A stretch of DNA of 64,000 nt from JACCSI01 sp963815285 (GCA_963815285.1 CAWFGB010000006.1:1-64000), one strand, 5' to 3'; counted from the first letter of the stretch, positions 27,350 through 36,234 are shown. Notes: a model not told the origin generated them from the sequence alone. Numbers and translations are program-made.

Positions 27350-29821
27350 GTGCGCGCCGTCATCAGCGACCTTAAACACGCGTTTCGCTCATTCAGTCAC
27401 GCGCCCGGCTTCGCCGTTGCAGCGGTGCTGTCACTGGCAATCGGCGTCGGTGTCAACACTTCGATTTACAGCGTCGCGAGCGCGCTCCTGTTGCGGCCGC
27501 TGCCTTACGCAGACGCTGACCGGCTGACCATCCTGTGGAATCGATCCCCGGGTCTGGGCATCGCCGAAGACTGGTTTTCGACCGCGCAGTATTTCGACAT
27601 CAAGAACGGCGCGCAGAGCTTCGAGCAGGTCGCCATCGCCATCGGCGGCAACTACAACCTCACCGCCGACGGACGAGAGCCCGAGCGCATCGGTACGGTT
27701 CGAGTGTCATCGAACCTGCTGCCGATGCTGGGGGTGCAGCCAGCGCTCGGCCGGCAGATTGGGGCCGACGAGGACGTGGCGGGGGCGACAGGCGTCGCGC
27801 TGTTGAACCACGGAACCTGGCTCCGTCGCTACGGCGCTGATCCCGGTGTCGTGGGGCGCCGGGTCGAGTTGAATGGTCAGCCCTACGACATCGTCGGCGT
27901 GCTGCCGCCAGGGTTTTCGCTTCCACGCGAGGTGCTGCCGACGCTGGGTGGGGCAGAAGACGCGGAAATCGTCGTATCGTTGCCTTTGTCGGCCGAGGCG
28001 CCGACCGTCCGCACGGCCGAGGACTACAACATCCTGGCGAAGCTGCAGCGTGGGGTCTCACCCGCAGAGGCCCAAGCCGAGCTCGACGCCCTGACCGCCC
28101 GATTGCGGCGCGATCACCCCGAACTCTATCCGCCGAACGGCGGGCTGACCTTCGGGGTCGTTCCACTGCAGGAGCAGGTGGTCGGCGACGTACGGTGGCC
28201 GCTCATCGTGCTGATGGGTGCGGTCGTGTGCGTGCTGCTCATCGCCTGCGCCAACGTCGCCAACCTGTCGCTCTCCCGTGCGGTCGCCCGTCAGAAGGAG
28301 ATCGCCGTGCGCGCCGCGCTCGGCGCCAGCCGTGGACGCATTGTCCGACAGCTCCTGGCGGAAAGCGTGCTGCTGGCTCTCGCGGGAGGCGTGCTGGCGC
28401 TCGCCTTTGCGGCGGTGAGCCTATCGTGGATTCGTCGCCTCGGCGCCTCGAGCGTCCCACGCATCAACGAGATTGCGATCAGCGCTGATGTGCTGCTGTT
28501 CACGCTGGCCATCGCTACGGCCTCTGGTGTGCTCTTCGGCCTGGCGCCGGCGTGGCGGCTCGCGCGCGTGGATCCGCAGACGCACCTGAAGGACGCGGGC
28601 CGCGGTTCTGCTGGTCGTGACAGCCTGTGGGCGAGCCGCGGCAACCTGCGCCGATTGCTCGTCGTCTCAGAGCTCGCGTTGTCGGTAGTGTTGTTGATTG
28701 CCGCGGGCTTGTTGATTCGCAGCTTCACACGAGTGCAGGACGTCCCGCCTGGCTTCAACCCCTCCCAGGTGCTGACGCTGGAACTGACGATGACCGGCCG
28801 CAAGTACAACGACGCGACGGCTGTCCTCCAGGCGTATCGCCAGTTGTGGGAGCGGTTCGACGCCGTTCCTGGTGTGGTTGCCGCCGGCGGTGTCACGTCA
28901 CTCCCGCTCAGCCAGATGTTTGCCTGGGGACCGATAACCGTCGAAGGACGAACGCCTCCGTCCGGTGAAGAGTTCATCAACGCCGATATGCGGATGGTCG
29001 TCGGCGATTATTTCCGCGCGATGGAGATCCCGCTCGTCAGCGGGCGGCTGTTCACGGAGCATGATACGCGCGAGACAGCGCGGGTGACCGTCGTCGACGA
29101 GCGCATGGCACAGGAACTGTGGCCAGGCGAGGATCCGGTTGGCAAGCGCGTGAGGACCGGGGGCCTCCGCTCGACGACACCGTGGATCACTGTCATCGGC
29201 GTGGCCGGCCGGGTCAAGCAGTACACCCTGGACACCGATTCGCGCATCGCGATGTATCTGCCCCACACCCAATATCCGACGCGCGCGATGAATCTCGTGC
29301 TCAGAAGCAAGGCCGCGCCGGAGGTGCTGACCTCGGCGGTCCGGCAGACGCTTGCCGCCTTCGATCCTGATCTGCCGATGTACAACGTGCGGACCATGAG
29401 CGACCGGGTCGGTGAGTCGCTCGCGCGCCGGCGTTTCGCGATGCAGCTGCTGGCGCTGTTCGCGGGCGTCGCGCTGGCGCTGGCGACGATTGGCATCTAC
29501 GGCGTGATGTCGTATCTGGTCAACCAGGGCACGCGTGAGCTCGGCATCCGCCTCGCCCTGGGCGCTACGCCGGTAGCGATTCTGTGGCTCATCGGCAGGC
29601 ACACGGCCCTCCTGGCCGCGGCCGGCGTGGCGAGCGGTTTGGCGGGGGCGCTAGCGGTGACCGGCTTCATGCAGAGCCTGCTCTTCGAGGTCGAGCCGCG
29701 CGATCCGGCAACGTTTACGGCCATCGCGGCGTTTCTGGGCCTCATCGCGCTGGCTGCCGGCCTCGTGCCCGCAGGCCGTGCCGCGCGGATCGATCCGCTC
29801 GTGTCGCTACGGTCTGAATAG
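27350..29821 (+). CDS. ADOP-type ABC transporter permease (MacB/FtsX family)
   Basis: An 823-residue inner-membrane permease with duplicated halves. Each half has a MacB-type periplasmic core domain and an FtsX module. The N-terminus (LKHAFRSFSHAPGFAVAAVL, then GVGVNTSIYSVASALLLRPL) is the standard start of the family. FtsX helices appear at about 285-400 and again at the C-terminus (LATIGIYGVMSYLVNQGTRELGIRLALGAT). Such proteins work with a separate ATPase to move peptides, lipids or signals across the envelope; no ATPase gene is adjacent. A DUF6265 gene follows. Confidence 0.93.
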   Translation: MRAVISDLKHAFRSFSHAPGFAVAAVLSLAIGVGVNTSIYSVASALLLRPLPYADADRLTILWNRSPGLGIAEDWFSTAQYFDIKNGAQSFEQVAIAIGGNYNLTADGREPERIGTVRVSSNLLPMLGVQPALGRQIGADEDVAGATGVALLNHGTWLRRYGADPGVVGRRVELNGQPYDIVGVLPPGFSLPREVLPTLGGAEDAEIVVSLPLSAEAPTVRTAEDYNILAKLQRGVSPAEAQAELDALTARLRRDHPELYPPNGGLTFGVVPLQEQVVGDVRWPLIVLMGAVVCVLLIACANVANLSLSRAVARQKEIAVRAALGASRGRIVRQLLAESVLLALAGGVLALAFAAVSLSWIRRLGASSVPRINEIAISADVLLFTLAIATASGVLFGLAPAWRLARVDPQTHLKDAGRGSAGRDSLWASRGNLRRLLVVSELALSVVLLIAAGLLIRSFTRVQDVPPGFNPSQVLTLELTMTGRKYNDATAVLQAYRQLWERFDAVPGVVAAGGVTSLPLSQMFAWGPITVEGRTPPSGEEFINADMRMVVGDYFRAMEIPLVSGRLFTEHDTRETARVTVVDERMAQELWPGEDPVGKRVRTGGLRSTTPWITVIGVAGRVKQYTLDTDSRIAMYLPHTQYPTRAMNLVLRSKAAPEVLTSAVRQTLAAFDPDLPMYNVRTMSDRVGESLARRRFAMQLLALFAGVALALATIGIYGVMSYLVNQGTRELGIRLALGATPVAILWLIGRHTALLAAAGVASGLAGALAVTGFMQSLLFEVEPRDPATFTAIAAFLGLIALAAGLVPAGRAARIDPLVSLRSE

Positions 29822-29840
29822 CTGCGCGGCAACCGTCAAG

Positions 29841-29972
29841 TTCCTTGGCGGTTTTGAAGTCAGCGATTGGTCGCATTCTTCCAAGACGATTACTCCCGTT
29901 TTGCCCTTGAATAGCGCGAGCGGTATTGAACTGATTTCCTTGGCTGTCTTGAACTCGGCGCCCTAAGGCGCC
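29841..29972. repeat. Paired CCTTGG-type dispersed repeat
   Basis: Two copies of TTCCTTGGCNGTYTTGAA (29841-29859 and 29936-29954) are 95 bp apart in a lower-G+C patch. They are followed by a GGCGCC-CTAA-GGCGCC hairpin. The motif resembles short repeats found between genes in several phyla. It lies between the ADOP permease and the DUF6265 gene. Confidence 0.5.
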
Positions 29973-29995
29973 AAGCACAATTGGGAGTTGTCGAG

Positions 29996-30451
29996 ATGTT
30001 GAATCTGCTTTTGGTAATCGCGACGTCGGTAACGCAGGGTCCCTCGACGATGGTGGCCGATCTGGAATGGCTGGCTGGCTGCTGGCAATACACCGCCGGT
30101 GTCCGCACGGTTACGGAGTTCTGGCTGCCTACCGATGGCGGCACGATGATGGGTCTGTCGCGCACTGTGAGCGGCGGGAAGACCGTTGAGCACGAGTTCC
30201 TGCTGCTTCGCCTCGGGCCCCGAGGGATCGAGTACGTGGCCAAGCCGTCAGGTCAGGCTGAAGCAGTGTTCACCGCGACGAAGGTGGCGGCAGGGGAGGT
30301 CGTGTTCGAGAACCCGGCGCACGATTTTCCGACGCGCATCACGTATCGGCAGGCCGACGGCGGCCTGGTGGCGACGATCGATGGCATGGTCAAAGGCAAG
30401 CCGCACGCGATCGATTTCCGTTATGTGGCCGCGACAGCATGCCTGCGGTGA
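29996..30451 (+). CDS. DUF6265 family protein
   Basis: A 151-residue protein starting at ATG 29996 after GGGAG, with a hydrophobic N-terminus (MLNLLLVIATSVTQGPSTMV) that may be a signal. The core matches DUF6265: DLEWLAGCWQYTA ... TEFWLPTDGGTMMGLSRTV ... EHEFLLLR ... YVAKPSGQAEAVFTAT ... VFENPAHDFPTRITYRQ. It is a lipocalin-like beta-barrel of unknown function. A second DUF6265 gene lies at 57.9 kb, also next to an ADOP permease. Confidence 0.85.
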   Translation: MLNLLLVIATSVTQGPSTMVADLEWLAGCWQYTAGVRTVTEFWLPTDGGTMMGLSRTVSGGKTVEHEFLLLRLGPRGIEYVAKPSGQAEAVFTATKVAAGEVVFENPAHDFPTRITYRQADGGLVATIDGMVKGKPHAIDFRYVAATACLR

Positions 30452-30453
30452 CG

Positions 30454-31245
30454 CTACTGAGGCAGGAATAGCGGCGCCAGATCGCCCGCGCCGCGCTGCC
30501 ACGCGCCTGGTGAGTGCTGCGCGACGGTGCGAAAATCCAGAGCCATGTGAGCCTGGTCGTAGTAGCCGCACGATGTCGCGACATCGGCGAGGGCGCCGCC
30601 CGATCGCAGCAGCGCGGCGGCGCGCTGGACCCGCACGATCCGGGCCAGCGTCTTGGGGGTGAGCCCGACGTGGACGAGAAACAGCCGCTGCAGCTGCCGC
30701 CGACTCAGATTGGTGCGCGCCGATAACAACGCCATGGAGATCCGTCCACCCGTCGCCACGATCCAATGCACGGCGGCGCTGACGTCCAGGCGGGGCTGTT
30801 CCTTCAGAAGTGGTGCGAGCCAGCGCTGTAGCACGACCAGACGCGCCGGGTCTGACGTCGCGGCCGCGAGTTGATCGAGGACTGCGTCCGTCCTGCGGAA
30901 GCCGTCGAGCGGCGCCAGGTGATCGGTGAGCTCCGTGGCCGGCACGCCGATCAAACTGCTGGCGCCGGGCCGCAGCCGGATAGCCGCGACGCCCGCCGAG
31001 TGGCTCGGCGCGAGAAAAATCGGGCTGGTGATCTGCCCCGCGACCAGCGCGCGCGGCTGGAGCTCGAAGCGGCCATCGGAGTGCTGACGGCAGAACGGCG
31101 TCCCGTAGTGAAAGAGCCACTCGGTCCTCCCGTCCGGCAGGATCGGCTCGGCGACTGGCGCCCCGCTTCCCTCGAGGATCCAGAAGCACTCGACGACCGA
31201 GGCCATCTCGGCTGGTGGCGGATACTCAGTGTAGCGAAGGGACAT
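30454..31245 (-). CDS. AraC family transcriptional regulator
   Basis: A 263-residue regulator. The N-terminal sensory half is DUF6597-like (YTEYPPPAEMASVVECFWIL ... ILPDGRTEWLFHYG). The C-terminal third has two helix-turn-helix units (MALLSARTNLSRRQLQRLFL and LADVATSCGYYDQAHMALDF). It faces the DUF6265 gene convergently with 2 bp between stops and is divergent from the aldolase gene. The ligand is unknown. Confidence 0.88.
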   Translation of the reverse strand: MSLRYTEYPPPAEMASVVECFWILEGSGAPVAEPILPDGRTEWLFHYGTPFCRQHSDGRFELQPRALVAGQITSPIFLAPSHSAGVAAIRLRPGASSLIGVPATELTDHLAPLDGFRRTDAVLDQLAAATSDPARLVVLQRWLAPLLKEQPRLDVSAAVHWIVATGGRISMALLSARTNLSRRQLQRLFLVHVGLTPKTLARIVRVQRAAALLRSGGALADVATSCGYYDQAHMALDFRTVAQHSPGAWQRGAGDLAPLFLPQ

Positions 31246-31344
31246 AGCGGGCGCGTCAGCGCGTCACCAACATAGCGCGTCTGTCTTCTTTTGTCTCGGC
31301 AATCAGGTTTTCAACCGAGGGTCTTTGCGGTTGGAAACTTGCTT

Positions 31345-31350
31345 TATAGT
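31345..31350 (+). promoter_or_regulatory. Predicted leaderless -10 box (TATAGT)
   Basis: TATAGT lies 7 nt before the ATG at 31358 in a locally AT-rich patch. No ribosome site is seen. Confidence 0.5.
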
Positions 31351-31357
31351 TCTCGCC

Positions 31358-32257
31358 ATGCGTACTCATATTGTCCTTTCAGGGATCTTGGCCGCCGCGT
31401 TCGCGTTCGCACCGGCCGCGTCTGCCCAGCGCCATGCCAATGCGTTGATTGATTTGTGGATGCAGGGGAAGCCGGCATTCGGCGTGTTTGTACCAAATGA
31501 AGCGGCGCCGCCGCCGCAACCAGCGGGTGCGCCGGGCGCAGCGGGTGCCCCCGCTGCAGTGGCGCCAGGTGAGCGTCCGGCGGGGCAGCGTCCGAAGCCG
31601 GTGTACACGCAAGCCGGTGGCGAAAAACTCGCGGCCAACCCGCTCTACGACTACCTGTTTCTCAACCTCGAAGGGTCGTACGACAGCGCCGCGGTGAAAG
31701 CGATTGCGGGTGGCTTGGCCAAGGGCGCGGGTTCAGTCGCGCGCAAGTCGCTGATTGTGCGCGTGCCGGCCTGGCACGAAGATCCGGCCCAGGGGCAGGT
31801 CCGGCTCCGCGAGGTCTTTGCCGCCGGCGCCGACGGCATCACATTCCCGCACGTGGAGAACCTGAACGAAGCCAAGCAGATTCTCGCCGCCGCGCAGGCC
31901 GAGAAGATCAACGTGTGGTCGCCCGACAACCCGAAGGGCGACAAGCTGCTGATGATGATGCTCGAAGATCCGAGCGCCGTGGCGCAGGCCGCCGAGTTCG
32001 CCAATCTCAAGGGCTACAGCATCCTCGCCTGCGGAATCGGCAGCCTCCGCGGCGCGCTCAAGGGCGACGGCGCCGCAGCCGAGGCCGGCACACAGAAGGT
32101 GCTCGCCGAAACCAAGCGCGCCCGGCTGCCCAACATGCTGACGGCCAACGCGAAGGACGTGGAGCAGCGGTTCAAGGAAGGATTCCTCGCTTTGCTCATG
32201 CAGGGACAGGGCGCAGACGAGGCAATCCAAATAGGCAGGAAAGCCGCAGGGCGCTAG
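31358..32257 (+). CDS. Secreted HpcH/HpaI-like aldolase
   Basis: A 299-residue protein with a signal peptide (LSGILAAAFAFAPAASAQ). The body follows the HpcH/HpaI class II aldolase layout: ALIDLWMQGKPAFGVFVP, YDYLFLNLEG, SLIVRVPAWHEDP, VFAAGADGITFPHVENLNEA. About 30 Ala/Gly/Pro residues (PPPQPAGAPGAAGAPAAVAP) interrupt the domain after GVFVPNE. Cytosolic homologues cleave hydroxy-keto acids; an exported version would act on an unknown periplasmic substrate or be non-catalytic. It appears leaderless. Confidence 0.78.
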   Translation: MRTHIVLSGILAAAFAFAPAASAQRHANALIDLWMQGKPAFGVFVPNEAAPPPQPAGAPGAAGAPAAVAPGERPAGQRPKPVYTQAGGEKLAANPLYDYLFLNLEGSYDSAAVKAIAGGLAKGAGSVARKSLIVRVPAWHEDPAQGQVRLREVFAAGADGITFPHVENLNEAKQILAAAQAEKINVWSPDNPKGDKLLMMMLEDPSAVAQAAEFANLKGYSILACGIGSLRGALKGDGAAAEAGTQKVLAETKRARLPNMLTANAKDVEQRFKEGFLALLMQGQGADEAIQIGRKAAGR

Positions 32258-32268
32258 CAGGGCCCCTT

Positions 32269-33258
32269 TCACCGTGCGCCAAGATACTCCTGGAAATTCG
32301 TCGGGGTGATCCTGACATCAACGGGTTCCTCTGCCGCTCCGAGCCGGCGTCCGGGTTGTCCGTTGATCATGATCGTCAGCGCGGCCGGATCGCCGACACG
32401 CATCACCGCTTCGTTCTCGACGTCGAAGATGTGATGCTCGCCGGCTTGCAGCAGCCGCGCGAGCACCTGCTCTCCATCGACCCTGATAACCACCCAGCAA
32501 CGGCCCTCCGTCCTGAGCTCCACGCGCAGCGGGACTCCCGCGACTCTCGTGGCATCCGGGCCGAGCGTGTCATCTTGAGCGGCCCTCGTAGCATCCGGCG
32601 CGGCTGGTTCCTGCAGGGTGGGCTCCGGCGTGTCCTGAGGGTCGTCGCCGCTGGACGAGCCGAGATACCCGAGGTAGGCGATTAGCCCGATTACCGTCAC
32701 GATGGTCGTGAGCCAGCCAAATTGACTCGTGGATTTGTCAGCGAGCACGCCAGCTGCATCGTACGTGGCCCGGCTCGGAGCAGCTGCCGGGCGCGTCACC
32801 GGCGGGAGATGGCCGGCGTCGTCCACGGGCGAGTGCGCCGCGATCGGCGTGATCGTCGCAAGGTATTCGTCGGCTGTCCGCTCCGGATCCAGACCGACTT
32901 CACGGGCATAAGCCTTGACGAAGCCACGCGTGTAGATGGGCGCGGGGAGCCGCCGCACATCGCTGGTTTCAATAGCGGTCAGACTGGTCCTGCTGATCTT
33001 GGTGATGCGGGAGAGATCGTCGATCGTCAGACCGTGAGCTTCGCGGCGGCGACGGAGTTGTGCGCCTGGGCCCTCAGTGGCACTCGACGGCCGATCGTCT
33101 GAGCATTCCTCCCGAGCCAGAGACATCGCCCCGCCGACCAATGGCTGCTCTTCAGCGGCAAGCTCGTCCTTGACCACGCGCAGGTGCCGTTTCGCAGTGA
33201 ACCGCGTAACGTTCTGCTCATTGGTGGTGTCCGAGGGCTTGCCGTTTCTTCTGGACAC
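32269..33258 (-). CDS. RodZ-like HTH membrane protein with DUF4115
   Basis: A 329-residue protein. A cytosolic tail precedes an N-terminal helix-turn-helix of the RodZ type (GAQLRRRREAHGLTIDDLSR, then RLPAPIYTRGFVKAYAREVG). One membrane segment follows (LTTIVTVIGLIAYLGYLG), and a periplasmic DUF4115 domain (LRVELRTEGRCWVVIRVDGE ... LTIMINGQPG) ends it. RodZ links MreB to the cell wall machinery. The GTG start at 33258 is preceded by GGAGGA; the frame is open further upstream but without signals. Confidence 0.85.
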   Translation of the reverse strand: MSRRNGKPSDTTNEQNVTRFTAKRHLRVVKDELAAEEQPLVGGAMSLAREECSDDRPSSATEGPGAQLRRRREAHGLTIDDLSRITKISRTSLTAIETSDVRRLPAPIYTRGFVKAYAREVGLDPERTADEYLATITPIAAHSPVDDAGHLPPVTRPAAAPSRATYDAAGVLADKSTSQFGWLTTIVTVIGLIAYLGYLGSSSGDDPQDTPEPTLQEPAAPDATRAAQDDTLGPDATRVAGVPLRVELRTEGRCWVVIRVDGEQVLARLLQAGEHHIFDVENEAVMRVGDPAALTIMINGQPGRRLGAAEEPVDVRITPTNFQEYLGAR

Positions 33259-33370
33259 GTGTCCTCCGACCTCGACGTTGCAACAACCGCACCGACGGCT
33301 CGAGCGTGAATCATTGCGCTTTGCCGCCGGGCTCAAACACTGCCCCTGATGCGCTACGGGATCCTGTTTA

Positions 33371-33520
33371 CGTTACTTCGGCGCGTTGATGGGGCTGGGC
33401 ACGTTTACCTTCATCTACCCAAAGGGCGGGTCTTAGCGGGTCTTTTATGACCGACGACCCAGCGGCCTCCGCCAACTGCCATGTCATGCAGGAGCAACAG
33501 GAGGCGATGCGGATCCTCGC
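33371..33520 (+). pseudogene. Broken nrfH/NapC-type cytochrome fragment
   Basis: In one frame (33371-33433) the sequence reads RYFGALMGLGTFTFIYPKGG-S then TAG, the membrane anchor of NrfH-type cytochromes. In the next frame (from 33447) it continues FMTDDPAASANCHVMQEQQE, where intact proteins have a C-x-x-C-H heme site. A 10-bp tandem duplication (GCGGGTCTTA/GCGGGTCTTT, 33426-33445) causes the frameshift: removing one copy joins the halves as KGGSFMTDDPAA. The first heme cysteine is also replaced (SANCH), and no further heme sites follow. Confidence 0.75.
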
Positions 33521-33754
33521 GCTGGTCTATCGATCACACGCGGCGAGGTCACCGGGGTTGCGCGACGCCCTGGCAGCGACGCGCAAGTAACGGACTCCCA
33601 GCTGCCGACGGTGAGGGCTGGCTGCTCGAGCGCCGGGCACGTCGTCGCGGCCAAACTCCGCACGGTTGCGATAATGCCTGTCCGTGCCGGTCCCGCTGGC
33701 CCGAGAGTTGAAGATTTCCCCACCGCCGATGGCCACGAGACGGGGTTTTCCGCA

Positions 33755-33770
33755 AAAATACGCGTATTTT
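33755..33770. promoter_or_regulatory. 16-bp perfect palindrome upstream of the sigma-54-type regulator
   Basis: AAAATACGCGTATTTT is a perfect AT-rich palindrome in G+C-rich surroundings, about 107 bp before the ATG at 33877. It looks like a dimer operator, perhaps for autoregulation or an enhancer-type site. Confidence 0.5.
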
Positions 33771-33876
33771 GACGTTGATCCGCAATTGACCTTCCGCCTC
33801 CATCTCGGCCGGAATGGGGAATTTTCACCAGCTCCGCGAAGTAATACGCTTTAGAACAGCCAGAGGGGGCGATGAC

Positions 33877-35241
33877 ATGGGTGGCGCACGAATCTTGGTC
33901 GTCGATGACGAGGAGTTGATTCGCTGGTCGCTGGGCGAGCGCATGCGTGCCGAGGGGCACGATCTGCTCGAGGCCGGCACAGGCGAGCAGGCAATCGAAC
34001 ATGCCCGGGACGGCGTTGATCTCGTGCTGCTCGACTACAAGTTGCCGGACATGGACGGGGTGACCGTCCTCCGTCGCATCAAGGAGATCGATCCGGATGC
34101 CCTCGTCATTCTGCTGACCGCTTATGCCAGCGTCGAAACCGCGGTCGAGGCGATGAAGGAAGGCGCGTTTCATTTTGCCAACAAGCCTTTCGACCTCGAC
34201 GACGTAGCCTTTCTCGTGGCGCGGGCGCTCGAGACGACGCAGTTACGGCGCGAGGTACGACGGCTGCGGGCGTCCCAGGCGCAACCCTACAGCGTCGATC
34301 GGATCGTCGGACATTCGACTGCCATGGAGATGCTTCGCAACCTGTTGTCGAAGGTGGCCACGAGCCCCGCGTCAACCGTGTTGCTGACGGGCGAGAGCGG
34401 GACAGGCAAGGACCTTGCGGCGAAGGTGCTGCACTTCAACAGCGACCGCGCCAACAAACCCTTCATGAACATCACCTGTTCGGCGCTGACCGAGACGCTG
34501 CTCGAAAGCGAGCTGTTCGGCCACGAGCGGGGGGCATTTACCGATGCCCGACAACAGAAACGCGGCTTGTTCGAGTCGGCTGAGGGAGGTACCGTTTTCC
34601 TCGATGAGATCGGCGAGATGGTTCCGGCGCTGCAGGCCAAACTGCTGCGTGTCCTCGAAGAAAAGTCGTTCAAGCGCGTCGGCGGGTTGCAGGACATCAA
34701 GGTCAATGTTCGGGTGATCGCGGCAAGCAATCGCAATCTCGAAGAGGAAGTCAGGGCCGGTCGTTTTCGGCAGGACCTCTTTTATCGGCTGAACGTGCTG
34801 CCGATCACGCTTCCGCCCCTGCGCCAGCACATGGAAGACACCCCGGCGCTGCTGGCGTTCTACATCGACGGGTTCAATCGCGAGTTCCGCAAGAACGTCC
34901 AAGGCGCCTCGCCCTTTGCAATGAAGGCCCTGCAGTCCTATGGCTGGCCCGGCAACATTCGCGAGCTGCGCAACGCCATCGAGCGGGCGATGTTGCTCAC
35001 GAGCAGCGATTGGCTCGAACCTGCTGACTTCCCGCTGGTGACTCCGGCCGCCGCGGGCAACCACGTTGGTTTTCAACTGCCAGCGGAGGGCGTGAATCTG
35101 GAGGCGTTGGAGCACAGCCTGGTCGTGCAGGCGCTCGAGCGTTGTGGAGGCAATCAGACGCGTGCGGCCACCCTTCTGGGCATGAATCGGGATCAAATCC
35201 GGTATCGCATCGAGAAATACGGGCTGCACAAGGCCGGCTAA
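33877..35241 (+). CDS. NtrC-family sigma-54-type response regulator
   Basis: A 454-residue protein: receiver domain (about 1-120; VVDDEELIRWSLGERM, phosphoacceptor in VLLDYKLPDMDG, lysine in HFANKPFDLDD), AAA+ domain (about 140-375; Walker A TGESGTGKDLAAKVLH, Walker B TVFLDEIGEM, arginine region FRQDLFYRLNVLPI) and a Fis-type HTH (GGNQTRAATLLGMNRDQIRY). The sigma-54 contact loop reads ERGAFTDA instead of GAFTGA. ATG 33877 follows GAGGGGG. The histidine kinase at 46.8 kb is a candidate partner. Confidence 0.93.
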   Translation: MGGARILVVDDEELIRWSLGERMRAEGHDLLEAGTGEQAIEHARDGVDLVLLDYKLPDMDGVTVLRRIKEIDPDALVILLTAYASVETAVEAMKEGAFHFANKPFDLDDVAFLVARALETTQLRREVRRLRASQAQPYSVDRIVGHSTAMEMLRNLLSKVATSPASTVLLTGESGTGKDLAAKVLHFNSDRANKPFMNITCSALTETLLESELFGHERGAFTDARQQKRGLFESAEGGTVFLDEIGEMVPALQAKLLRVLEEKSFKRVGGLQDIKVNVRVIAASNRNLEEEVRAGRFRQDLFYRLNVLPITLPPLRQHMEDTPALLAFYIDGFNREFRKNVQGASPFAMKALQSYGWPGNIRELRNAIERAMLLTSSDWLEPADFPLVTPAAAGNHVGFQLPAEGVNLEALEHSLVVQALERCGGNQTRAATLLGMNRDQIRYRIEKYGLHKAG

Positions 35242-35640
35242 ATCGGGTCGGAAGAAACGCCGGGGGTGGAGCCGATCATCAGCATCACGCATCTCAGTGC
35301 GAAGAGGCCGGGCTCGGCAGGTTGCGCGTCGGCCTCGAATCGGGCCCGCTCGAACATGGCAGGAATTTTTCCGCAGCACGGCGGGAATGCCCGCGGTAGG
35401 GAGATCGACACGTGCTCTCGTGGCTCGAATCCACCTGGATTTCGATGCGATCGTTACTGCGTCAGCTGGCCCTGAACCTGCAGCTCGAAAGCCGTGGCCG
35501 AACAGACACCTCGTGTAGCGTTCAGCACCTGATTGAAACGTGACGCGATAGCGAACTTGGCTACCGTGCCGCCGCTGACTTAGAGGCGCTTGCGAGCAAA
35601 GACGTCCAGAGTCGTTCGAGTCACGAGCCAGGAGTGAAAC
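35242..35640. other. 399-bp region without a recognised gene
   Basis: Short open frames exist on both strands but none resembles a family I know. The region separates the sigma-54-type regulator from the HemG-like gene. A ribosome site (AGGAG) for the latter lies at its end. Confidence 0.4.
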
Positions 35641-36234
35641 ATGTGCGAAGTTCCGGTTTTCTATGCCACGAGGGAGGGGCAAACGCGGCGCATCGCCGAA
35701 CGTCTCGCCGACCAGATCCGCCGGCATGGGCTGGACAGCCGCGCCGTGCCGATCATCTCGGAGGAGGCGTCGCATACCGACTGGACGCGCGTACGTGGGG
35801 CCGCCCTGGGCGCCTCACTGCACTTGCAGCGGCACCAGCCCGGAGCGCTGGCGTTTGCGCGTGTGCATCACCAGGCGCTGTCGGCGATCCCGACGTTGTT
35901 CTTTTCGGTCAGCCTCGCGGCTGCGTCAAGCCGCTCGACTGAGGTTGACGCGGCGCGCCGGATTGCGCAACAGTTTGCCGTTGACACCGGGTGGACGCCG
36001 TCGTGCGTGGCGTCGGTGGCAGGACGGCTGGCTTACACCCAGTACAACTGGCTGGTGCGCTTCTTCATGCGCCGCATCGCCGTCAAAGAGGGCGGGTCGG
36101 CCGATACCACGCGCGATCACGAGTACACGAATTGGGCGCAGGTCGAGCGTCTGGCCGATGAATTGGCTTATGAGGTTCGCCGGCAGGAGATCTTCCCTGC
36201 CGAGGAAGCAGCGTTGCTGCGCCCGGCCAGTTGA
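35641..36234 (+). CDS. Flavodoxin-like protein, HemG-type
   Basis: A 197-residue protein with the FMN-binding start VPVFYATREGQTRRIAERLADQI, then the strand/loop around ALGASLHLQRHQPGALAF and TLFFSVSLAA. The layout including FAVDTGWTPSCVASVAGRLAYTQYNWLVRFFMRRIAVKEGG closely follows menaquinone-dependent protoporphyrinogen oxidase HemG. It would oxidise protoporphyrinogen in heme synthesis or serve as a flavodoxin-type redox protein. AGGAG precedes the ATG. A USP gene follows 19 bp later, so they are likely cotranscribed. Confidence 0.82.
   Translation: MCEVPVFYATREGQTRRIAERLADQIRRHGLDSRAVPIISEEASHTDWTRVRGAALGASLHLQRHQPGALAFARVHHQALSAIPTLFFSVSLAAASSRSTEVDAARRIAQQFAVDTGWTPSCVASVAGRLAYTQYNWLVRFFMRRIAVKEGGSADTTRDHEYTNWAQVERLADELAYEVRRQEIFPAEEAALLRPAS

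Noticed and set aside
34372..35775. 467-codon minus-strand frame opposite the NtrC-type regulator
   Set aside because: It is the antisense shadow of a clear gene, with low-complexity Arg-rich product and no conserved motifs.
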